A stretch of 64,000 bases of DNA from JAAZZY01 sp964612505 (GTDB lineage: Bacteria > Chlamydiota > Chlamydiia > Chlamydiales > JAAZZY01). Within the stretch, counting starts at the first letter, position 1. The number at the start of each line of letters is the position of its first letter. The DNA lies in contig CAZTEX010000002.1 of assembly GCA_964612505.1 (NCBI GenBank), forward strand, positions 1-64,000. The letters are read 5' to 3'. Shown in pieces: positions 1 to 9,300 of this stretch. Both the position numbers and the translations under genes were made by a program. The notes beneath the pieces were generated by a model that saw only the letters and a program-made list of their open reading frames with translations, ran no database searches and was not told the DNA's origin.

Positions 1-61
1 AGGGAGAAAAAGGGAACAGCCCTCTATTTTAAAATGCTCCGTGCTCTGTAGACGACCCTTC

Positions 62-116
62 TATAACTCATAAAACTTGTAATTATGAGCTATAAAAACT
101 GTTTCTATAGCTCATA
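62..116. promoter_or_regulatory. Alternating 11-bp operator-like array, distal part
   Basis: Three copies of an 11-bp unit, consensus TATARCTCATA, lie at 62-72, 84-94 and 106-116. They alternate in orientation and are separated by exactly 11 bp each, so the unit repeats every 22 bp. The second and third form a perfect 11-bp-arm palindrome with an 11-bp spacer (84-116). A period of about two helical turns is what a dimeric repressor binding one DNA face would need. Seen directly; the operator role is inferred. Confidence 0.6.
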
Positions 117-167
117 GACCCCATGTATATCTTTCAACTTGCTATATAAACCAAGAAACGCTATAAA

Positions 168-200
168 TATGAGTTATAGAAGAGAAGATTATAGCTCATG
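168..200. promoter_or_regulatory. Operator-like palindrome overlapping the fic start codon
   Basis: A second copy of the 33-bp palindrome found at 84-116, exactly 84 bp further on. The arms are 168-178 and 190-200, matching at 9 of 11 positions, again with an 11-bp spacer. The right arm ends in the ATG (198-200) of the Fic gene, so a bound protein would cover the ribosome-binding region and start. This suggests autoregulation by the Fic protein's own C-terminal DNA-binding-like region (inference). Confidence 0.6.
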
Positions 201-1298
201 CATTGGAACTGGGAACTGCCCTCTTGGCCTTATTTTGAATACGATCCTACCCCTCTCGAGGCTCTAGAAAAGCTTTTTTTTCAAGGGATGGGAGGGAGCT
301 TTGCCATTTCAAAGCATTTAGAAAGCGACAAACAAAAAGAATTTATTGTTGAAATCCTTTGTACAGAAGGGGTCAATAGCGCTGAAATTGAGGGTGAAAT
401 TCTAGAAAGAGAGAGTCTTCAACGCTCCATCCAACGTCATTTTGGCCTTCAAGAAAATAACCCAAAACTTCCCCTCAAAGAACAAGGAATGGGAGAGCTC
501 CTTTGGGAGGTTTACCAAAATTACCAAAAACCATTAACCCATGAAACACTCTACCAATGGCATCAGCTTTTAATGAAAGGAGATAGCAAAATTGCCAATA
601 TTGGAAGATATCGAACGCACGAAGATCCTATGCAAATCATTGGGGGTCGATACGACAAGCTCCAGGTCCATTTTGAAGCTCCCCCCTCTCATAGAGTTTA
701 TGATGAAATGAGCCGTTTTATAGAATGGTTTAACGACTCTTCATTAAGTGAATCTATTTTAGCCAAAGCTTCGATCGCTCACGTTTATTTTGAAAGCATC
801 CACCCTTTTGAAGATGGAAATGGCCGGATAGGAAGGGCCCTGATAGAAAAAATGCTGTCCACTTTTTTAAAACGTCCTACATTACTTGCAATCTCTCAAA
901 CAATTGCTGGGCGAAAAAAAGAATATTACAAATATTTAGGCGAGTGCAACAAAAACTTAAATGCCCAAAATTGGGTTTTGTTTTTTTCAGATGTTATCGT
1001 TCAATCCCAAAAAACATCTTTTGCTCTAGTAAATTTTTTAATGGAAAAGTCTAAACTAATGAATCGTCTCAAAGACGATCTGAACCCTAGGCAAGAAAAG
1101 GCTATCTTAAAAATGTTCTCTGCTGGATTAGCAGGTTTTAGCGGAGGATTAAGTGCAGAAAACTATCTTGCCATCACCAAAACTTCCAGAGCAACGGCTA
1201 CAAGGGATTTGGCTGATTTAGTTGAAAAAAAAGCTCTCTATAAAACAGGAGAACTAAAACACACCCGTTATTGGCTCAATATCCAAGTCACAGACTAA
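198..1298 (+). CDS. Fic family protein (DUF4172-type N-terminus, class II inhibitory motif)
   Basis: A Fic-fold enzyme; family members usually transfer AMP from ATP to a protein hydroxyl. The core motif HPFEDGNGR is intact at residues 202-210, with the catalytic His and the phosphate-binding Asp/Asn/Arg. Upstream, S61-A-E-I-E65-G66 fits the (S/T)xxxE(G/N) inhibitory helix of class II Fic proteins, so the enzyme is probably self-inhibited. The N-terminal 40 residues resemble the DUF4172 domain that often precedes Fic. The last 80 residues look like a winged-helix region (helix-rich, with TSRATATRDL resembling a recognition helix). The start ATG lies inside the right arm of a palindrome, and a transcript from a promoter within the array would have almost no leader. 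It is a single gene with no obvious partner. Target unknown: it could modify host or self proteins, or be half of a toxin-antitoxin-like regulator. Confidence 0.88.
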   Translation: MHWNWELPSWPYFEYDPTPLEALEKLFFQGMGGSFAISKHLESDKQKEFIVEILCTEGVNSAEIEGEILERESLQRSIQRHFGLQENNPKLPLKEQGMGELLWEVYQNYQKPLTHETLYQWHQLLMKGDSKIANIGRYRTHEDPMQIIGGRYDKLQVHFEAPPSHRVYDEMSRFIEWFNDSSLSESILAKASIAHVYFESIHPFEDGNGRIGRALIEKMLSTFLKRPTLLAISQTIAGRKKEYYKYLGECNKNLNAQNWVLFFSDVIVQSQKTSFALVNFLMEKSKLMNRLKDDLNPRQEKAILKMFSAGLAGFSGGLSAENYLAITKTSRATATRDLADLVEKKALYKTGELKHTRYWLNIQVTD

Positions 1299-1381
1299 CT
1301 CTCCTCAATGTCATTTTGCTCGAAAGTTAGAAGAACGTTTTATATTTTGTAATAAATCTTGAATGAACTATCCTTCTTTTC

Positions 1382-2353
1382 ATGAAAACTGAATTTGATA
1401 TCACCTTAACTAATATTCATAAAACTTTTACAGGAAGCAAAGAGCCTGTTAAAGCTTTACAAGGTGTTGATTTAAAAGTTCAACAAGGGCAAATCTTTGG
1501 CTTTTTAGGCCCCAATGGAGCTGGAAAAACAACGACGTTGCGTATTCTAACGACCCTTCTTCCATTCGATCAAGGAGAAGCTTTTGTCGCTGGAATCAAC
1601 ATCAAAAAGCATCCCCAAGAAGTGCGCAGATCGATTGGATATGTCAGCCAAAAAGGGGGAGCTGATCGCAACGCTACGGGTTTAGAAAACTTAATTTTAC
1701 AAGGTCGCTTATACGGTTTAGATTCAAAAAAAGCGATCGCTCAAGCAAATACTTTAACCGAAGACTTTTCTCTCACAGATTGCATTGAGAGACTCGCGTC
1801 AACTTATTCTGGCGGCCAACGCAGAAGGCTCGATCTTGCTCTTGCTATGATGCATCAACCTAAAATCTTATTTTTAGATGAGCCAACAACAGGGCTTGAT
1901 CCTCAAAATAGAGAAAACCTATGGGCAAAAATTAAATTTTTAAAAGCTCAAGGGGTCACTATTTTTTTAACTTCTCACTATCTAGACGAAGTCGATGCGC
2001 TCGTGGATTCTTTAGCTATTATGGACCATGGCAAAGTGGTAGCCGAAGGTACCCCCTCTTTGTTAAAGAAACAAATTTCAGGTGATATTATTACCATCTG
2101 ATTGGAAAAAAAATTACATAACCACGTCATTTCCTTGCTGGATACTCAACTGACTTTATTTCGAGAAGTATCATCAGATGATCACAGCCTTCGCCTTTAT
2201 GTAGATAAAGGAGCTGCTGCTCTCCCACAAATATTGCGCTTATTAGATCAAGCCCATATCCCTCTTGAAACCATTCAGATGTCTATACCTAGTTTAAGCG
2301 ATGTCTTTTTGAAAAAAACAGGGCGACTTTTAAGAGAGGAAACTTTTCAATGA
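1382..2353 (+). pseudogene. DrrA-type ABC exporter ATPase, interrupted by an in-frame TGA
   Basis: ATPase of a drug/polyketide-type exporter. Residues 1-239 hold the complete nucleotide-binding domain: Walker A GPNGAGKTT (43-51), signature SGGQ (143-146), Walker B ending D166-E167 and switch His199. A TGA at 2099-2101 ends this reading, but the same frame stays open from TTG (2102) to 2353 and encodes the 83-residue C-terminal domain usual for DrrA proteins. Total length, about 322 residues plus the stop, equals the family norm, so the stop looks like a point lesion. Re-initiation at the adjacent TTG is possible. The gene overlaps the permease by ATGA at 2350-2353, so the operon coupling is preserved. 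The permease gene is also damaged, which argues for loss of the whole transporter. A sequencing error is the other explanation. Confidence 0.75.
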
Positions 2354-3110
2354 GCTTTTTAACCGAAATCAAACTACTGACCTACCGCTGTATTAAAGCT
2401 GCTCTTCGCAACCCCGTTTTCGTATTTATGGGAGTGGGTACACCAGTGATTTATCTGGCTCTTTTTACCCCCCTTTTAAAGACACTCGCTGTTAATGGAA
2501 GCTTGGGAACCGATAACGTCTTGACCTTATTTATTCCGGGAATGCTTCCCATCATCGCTTTTTCAACAGGTCTTTTTACAGGTTTGGTTTGATTGATGAT
2601 ATTCGTGGAGGCGTTTTGGAGCGCTTTAGAGTTGCTCCCGTGAGCCGTTTTTCAATTCTTCTAGGCCCCGTTTTATTTGATGTCTATTCCGTTCTTTTCC
2701 AATCTGCTATTTTTATTCTGATTGCCCTTCCGTTTGGCTTTCGAGCCAATATTTTAGGGCTTTTGATTCTCTTTGCCTTTTTAGCCATTTTAACAATGAT
2801 TACTTCCACATTTGGCAATGCACTGGGCCTTATCTGTAAAAGTGAAGATAAATATGCGCCGATTGTTCATGGGATTAACCTGCCCATTCTTTTACTTTCA
2901 GGAACTCTTTTGCCAATGTCTTTAGCCCCGGCCTGGCTAAAAATAATCGCTTACTTTAACCCAATTTATTATGTCGTTGAAGCTTCTAGGGCGCTCGTTA
3001 TGGGAAATATCTTATCCATGCAAGTATTGTATGCTTTTTTAATTCTTGTTGCTTTTGTATCGATTACCTTTGCTTGGGCAACCAACATCTATAAAAAATC
3101 CGTTACTTAA
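2350..3110 (+). pseudogene. DrrB-type ABC-2 permease, frameshifted
   Basis: Membrane subunit matching the preceding ATPase. The first 80 codons (2350-2592) give a cytoplasmic start and hydrophobic helices, then stop at TGA (2590-2592). The rest of the family sequence, beginning IDDIRGGVLERFRVAPVSR, continues one frame back from about 2589 to 3110 with four or five further membrane helices. The IDD..GG.LER motif is the conserved cytoplasmic loop of ABC-2 permeases and should directly follow helix 2, so a single missing base near 2585-2592 splits the gene. Restored length is about 253 residues, normal for the family. The start ATG overlaps the ATPase stop (ATGA), with a GAGAGG ribosome-binding sequence just upstream. 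Probably non-functional unless ribosomes restart at the TTG at 2589. Confidence 0.75.
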
Positions 3111-3118
3111 AAGGTCTC

Positions 3119-3370
3119 TTAATAAAGGTACCCACCTGTCCCATCTGAATTCTCAGACAATTCACCCCATCTTTGGACATCATGGCAAAGATCGGTATAC
3201 ATATCTTTAAATTGATGCCGAATATCATGAGAAGAACCAAGACCATTTTGCGGGCGAATAGTGGGTATCGTATCCTGCATTTCTATCCATTTAGCTTGCT
3301 CAACTCGCTCTGTAATTGCAAGAGTTGACCAAGGCCATTTGTCAGCTTCTATCTTAAGATTGGTAAACAT
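3119..3370 (-). CDS. Small hypothetical protein
   Basis: An 83-residue hydrophilic, tryptophan-rich reading frame. Its ATG overlaps the last 17 bases of the large exoprotein gene upstream, with a purine-rich GAAAGAAG a few bases before it that could serve as ribosome-binding site. No membrane segment, signal peptide or recognisable motif is visible. It ends 8 bases from the convergent ABC permease stop, so it fills the space with no room for a terminator. Overlap and coupling favour a real downstream gene, but chance cannot be excluded. Confidence 0.4.
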   Translation of the reverse strand: MFTNLKIEADKWPWSTLAITERVEQAKWIEMQDTIPTIRPQNGLGSSHDIRHQFKDMYTDLCHDVQRWGELSENSDGTGGYLY

Positions 3371-6300
3371 CTTCTTTCAGCTCACTTTGTAAAACTTCTT
3401 GTTTTTCAGTAGGCTTGGCTGCCTCTTCACTATCTTTAGAGTCCACCTTAGCTTCTATTTTTTGAAAAGGTTTACTCTTTGATTGAATAATGCTCGATTT
3501 AAGCGGTGAACGACAGACAAGCTCTCCAACACGAGTGACAATCACTTCATTGAACGCCTTATCATCACCAACATCTTTTTGAAACTCAATCTTTCCTGTA
3601 GCATCTAAAATCAGATCGACTGGACCTTGAGCATTTTCATCTACGTTAACTGTTCCTTGGAATATGATGCTTGCCTTACCTTGAGCTGTTAAATTACATG
3701 TATTTGTAAAAACAACATCTCCAGCAAAAACCACATTACCATCGAGTGAACTCACATCGCCATCAAGCTCTATTTTAGAACCGGTTGCTTGTAATGATTC
3801 TAAAGCTGTTTGTGATCCCACATGGTTTTCAAAACAAACTTTTGCTTTACCAGCATTGGCTCGAAGTTGTTTAGGACCTTCAACTGCTCCTAAGAAGTAG
3901 ATGTTTTTCCCATCTGTTCCTTTAGAGGTAGATCGAATAGTTGTATTACCAACAACACTCAAGCTTCCTATATCAATGGTTTTATTAATTGTTTCAATCG
4001 TTCCCCGGGCTTCTAATAATGAAGCTGTAGTATCAATCGGTCCATGGAAAGTGATTACGGCTTGATCATGACCACCAAGGACAATGCCACGACCATTTTT
4101 AAAGATCGTATTTCCCTTAATTTCTCCTCCGCCAAGCAGCTTCACTTTACTTTCAACACCCATTGTTGTCACATTGTTAGCAATGATTTCCCCACGAACA
4201 GTCACGTTGTGAGCAAAGAGCACATGAGGTGCTTTTGTTTCAAATCCAGCGACATTCACAGCATGATCAAACTGCACCGGTAAAGCTGTGTTAAATTTTA
4301 GGTTATTGGCAGTGACTGCGCTACCAAAAGTGATTTGACCAGCTCCGACATCGATGTTTAAATCTGCATTGTCAACAATCTGTTCAACGACTCCAATCAC
4401 AGTAAACTCATGGCCGTTAGTGTTAAAAGAAGTGTGTCCTTTCAAGGATAACTCTTTCAAGCTGACCCCACCCCTTGTAATGATCTGACCTTTTGAGATT
4501 AATACGCAATTTTCTACAGCAAGAGGTCCAGAGAAGACAAATTCTGATTTATCATGTCCACCTAGAATCAGACTTCCACTATTTGAAAAGGTAGTCATAC
4601 CAGAAAAGTTTCCTTTCCCTAAAAGTCTTACTGAACGGAATTTTCCTTTAGTCAGTAAATGATGAGCATTAATTTCGGCATGAACCGTTGCCTCATCACC
4701 AAAAACTAAGGAAGGAGCTGTTGTCGTTAAAGCTACGACATCCAAGCTCATTGGAAATTCCACTTGATTTTGCGTGGTCATCACTAAATTTTGTAAAACG
4801 CCTGCTTGTCCAACTGATTTTGTAAAAGAGATTTGTCCATCTTTATGTTTATTAATAATCTCTAAACTAAAAGGACCATTCACTTGCCCTGCAAACGAAA
4901 TACAGCCCTTACCTTGATCTTCAATCTTAATGTTATTGCGTAGTACAACATCTCCACTAAAGAGAGTGGTTCCTTCTAAAATATTAAGATCTGCACCAAG
5001 CTCAATGGACGATGCTTGAACATTGATTGACTGCATTGCCAACTGATGCCCAACTTCTTTTGCAAAAAGGACTACATGATTACCCGCTGATACCTCTATA
5101 GCGTGCCCACCTGAAATCTCTTTGTTAAAGGAAATCTGAGCCCCTTGAGTGGATTGAGCCACCGAAGATACTTTTAAAGGTCCACTTAAATGGAGTCTAT
5201 CAAATTGCATTGGGGCCGCTAAAGTTTGGATTAACCCTTGTGCATAGGTATTTTCAGATAAGATGACACAGCCATTTTCCGTAGTAAATGTGGAGAAATG
5301 TGTTTCTCCTAATATAGTGGATCCTTCTTTATTATAAAGCTCAAGGCTTCCTTTCAAATAAGCTCCCCCAAGAACACTAAATTGCCCATCTTGAGTTGTC
5401 ATTACGACAGTATTGGCCTGTAAATGTTGCTTAACTTCTACATTGCGATCAAAAACAAGGACAGGCGCTGTAGAATCAAGGTTATAAGCATAAACGTTTT
5501 GCTTAAAGTTCACCTGATTTGGAAGGTTAATGCTTAAGTGATTTACTGGTTTTTGATCACCAATCGCTCCTAAAACAATAATCTCTGCATCCTGAGCGTG
5601 AGCTGAAAGACTTAAGTCCCACTCTCCATTCACGGTTCCTGCAATAAAGACTTTTTTACCGCCGAGGTTTTTCAAGCTCGAGTGATTCATTAAATAGAGA
5701 TTACCGTTTAAAAGAAGGTCATTTTCTTTAACAACGATTTGTCTCTGCATAGAAATCGATGGAGCATTCACTTCTAAAGATAATAACGGATAATGGTTAC
5801 CTACATAGTCATAAAAATGAACGGCACCATTTTTAGAATCAATCATTAACTGATGGGTTCCATCGACGGTGCTATTAAAATTAATAGCTGTCCCTTTTGA
5901 GTTTGTAGAGATCAGTTTTAAGTTACCTACAGCATGAAGAGCACTAAAGTCTGCCGAAGCACCCTTTAATTGTAAGAGGCCACGAGCATAAGTTGGACCT
6001 TCATTTCGCGAAAGTTGTCCACCAAAATCAAACTCGACTCGATCATCATCCCCTAAGCAGAGATCCCCTTTATTATTAAAAGTGGCGTTCCCTAAAATTT
6101 GTCCACCACCTAGTAAGTTGACATTTTGACGAGTTCCATCAAATTTTGCATTCTTTGCATTGAAGTAACCAGCCACTGTGATGTCACTATAAAAAGTAGC
6201 GCTAGGTGAAGTCGTTTCGAAATGATCGACATACACTCTCTTATTAAAATGGATTGGCATATGCGTTGCTAAAACAACATGACGAAGAGGTTTATGTAAG

Positions 6301-9300
6301 CCGATATCTTCATTAAAGCTGATTTTACCATTTTCATCACTGACTCGAATTTCAACGTAATGATCCCCATCTACCTTACCATTAAAGCAGATTCCAGTTC
6401 TTCCAGAGTTAATGAACTTGACGTTTTCACAAAGTTCAAGATCTCCTTCAAAGTTCATAGCCCCAGAATTGACGCTAATGCTTGCCCATACATCAATTCT
6501 CTTAGCTACAACATTCAGCGCATTAAGGACGTTTTGCGAACCAATATCCTTTTTAATGACCACAAGATCATTGGCAATGGCATTTAAGTCATAGTTTCCA
6601 TCGATGGTTCCATAGAAAAACAGCCCTTCACGACCTTTACATTCAATTTGAATATTATTTGCTAAATGGATGTTAGTAAAAAACTCTCCTGCATCGCGTT
6701 CAATATATAAGTCTGCTTTACTGATCATTTGATTGGCATAAACAGTCAATTGACTGAGCGCTGTCTCTGATCCGAAAGCTCTATTGATGTTCACTTGGGA
6801 ACTGGCTGCATTAATATGAAGCGGGTAAGCTCCATCCACTTCTGAATGAAAGTTAATTTCCCCACCTGTTCCATCATTTGAAACACTCAAGATATTTAAA
6901 GGACCAGAAAGAGAAAGCTTTTCAAAATCAATGGCTGCGGCATGAGTGCGCAGCGTTCCTTGAGCAATAGTCTCTCCGCCGCTACGATCAAATGGACCCA
7001 TAAGTTCCAAAATATCTTGGCTAGACTGCCCTAAAATCAATAATCCAGTATTAGCAAATTTGGCATCTCCCCGAACAAATCCGCCCCCATTCAATTGAAA
7101 CTTCTTATCTTTCCCTAAAGTAATGACTGAATTAGCCTCTATCTTTTCTCCGATAAGGGTATTATTTGCAAAAGTCACGAGCGGACTGTTTGTCGAAAAA
7201 TTCAGAGATTCAATTTCACTACCTATATAAATAGGTGTTGAAGTGATAAGCTCTAAATTTTGGACATTCAATGTCTTACCAAAATTGATTTCCCCTTCTT
7301 CAGAATCAACGACTAAGTTACAGAGGTTAGCATTTTGTGAAAGAGACTGACTCACATTAAAGTGATGTCCATGGGTTTTAAAGTTTAAATGACCTGTAAG
7401 ATCCACTTCAAGAAGATCCACTTGACCACTAACATCAAAGTTACCTTGCATTTTAGCTGGGCTTTGGCTGCAGCTGAAGCGATTAGTAATCACAAATTGA
7501 CTATCTGTATTACCGCCGAGTGTAATGTTAGATCCATTATCAAATAAAGCAGATCCCTGAATATTGGCTCCACCTAAAATAGATAATTGGCTCTCCGCTC
7601 CTTTAGTCGTGACATTATTGGCTGCAAAATTTTGCTGAACAAATAAATGATCACTAAAAGATATAGAAGGCGATGTTGTTGAAAAGTATGAAACATGCAC
7701 TGGAACTTCAATATTCAAAGGATGAGTTGTATCTAAGCTAATCCCTTCAACTTCAATAAATTTGCTAATAGTAATCGGTTCATCTTTTGTATTGATATTT
7801 AAGTGAGCCTGAACTTCTTGCTGCTGGAGAGTTCCATTAATATTACATTGATAGCTCTCGCATTGAATAGATGTATCCCCTATTAAGTAAAGATCGCTGA
7901 TTTCTACAGGACCCTGCACATAAATTAATCCATGTGAGTAGGTAATGCTCTGATGAGTATCTAGCATATCCTCAAAGTGGAAAGAGGCCGCTTTGTCATC
8001 TCCTAAAGTTGTAGTCCCGTTATGATTAAAGGTCGTTTTACCTTTAAAGAAACCCCCTTTAGCAAAGGCTACTTTTTTATTCTCACCGCTCGTTGTTAAG
8101 TTGAGGCAGTCCATTTGCCCTGAAACAATCAGATCATGCGCAATCGAAATTTGTGGAGTTTTTGAGGTAAAGTTAAAGACGCAGACTTCTCCACAAATAG
8201 CAGGTGCAACTTGAGAACGAATAGTGAAATCATTCGCATAAACGCTTCCTTCTACTGTCGTTACTGCACTTCCAGTCATCAACATTAAATTAGCTACGGT
8301 ATTTTCTTGAGTAATGTTTTGATGAACTGTGAAAGGATTGTTGTTGGTATTAACAACTGTATGGCCCGTTAACTTAACATCACCAGCTTCAAAAGAACCT
8401 GTTGTTTCTATTATTCCAGAAAGTTTTGTTAAAGAGCTTGTCGTGTTTAGGTTTCCATTAATCTTTAAATGGCTATTATTTTTTCCACCGAGAGCAATAC
8501 CACGAAGGTTTTCAAATTCTGCGATTTCAGAAACTTCACCACCTCCTAATAATTCAACTTTTGTGGCCCCTTTCGTGGCTAAATGAGCAATTTGAGCTTT
8601 TCCCTCAACAATTAGGTTTGTCTCTGCATTGACAAAGTCAAAACCTTCTAAGGCCCCTTCAAAATGAACGGTGCCGATTTGAGCACGCGCTCTTTTTAAA
8701 TAGAGCTGATGTTGATTGTTATGGAGAGCAAAAACATCTGTTTTAAAGATAAACTCTGGTTGTGAACGATTGGAATTTGTTAAATTGAGTACTAAAGAAG
8801 GGGTCTCTACTTGGAAACCATTTCCTTTTCCTGTAGGAGCAATCATGACCATTTGATGGGCCGTGATCCCTTTAAAATCTTTAGAGCAAATAATTTGTCC
8901 AGATTCCTGATTTTCAATAATAAAAGAAATCTTGCCGTTAGGTACATTAATTTGTTTATTTTTAAAGCGGATCTGATTTCCTGCAGAAAGAGTTAAATCG
9001 AGTGTAGAGGAAATATTACTAATATCTGCATCGATAGTGATACGATTAGAAGCAGATAAATGGAGCTTTCCACCTGAAAAATTATTCAATACTTTAACGT
9101 TGATCGTAACTTGTGAGCCACTCTTTGGAGGATATTCTGTCACTGCTGCTAAATCATCAGTAGCATCTTCGCTATCAGAAATAACAATGTTGGAAGGATC
9201 TAGTAACCACTGACCTGCTTCTCCACAGGCGGCATCCACATTTACCCGACCACTATAAATGCCCAAATGATTTAAGCTGGAAGTTTCAACAAGTCCCCCA

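Noticed and set aside
2099..2592. TGA as selenocysteine or reassigned codon
   Set aside because: TGA acts as normal stop elsewhere in the window (for example fumC neighbours, valS is free of internal TGA), no Cys position is involved, and the second lesion also needs a frameshift.
4044..8996. Plus-strand reading frames opposite the large exoprotein gene
   Set aside because: Short, low-complexity antisense of a repeated gene; no independent support.
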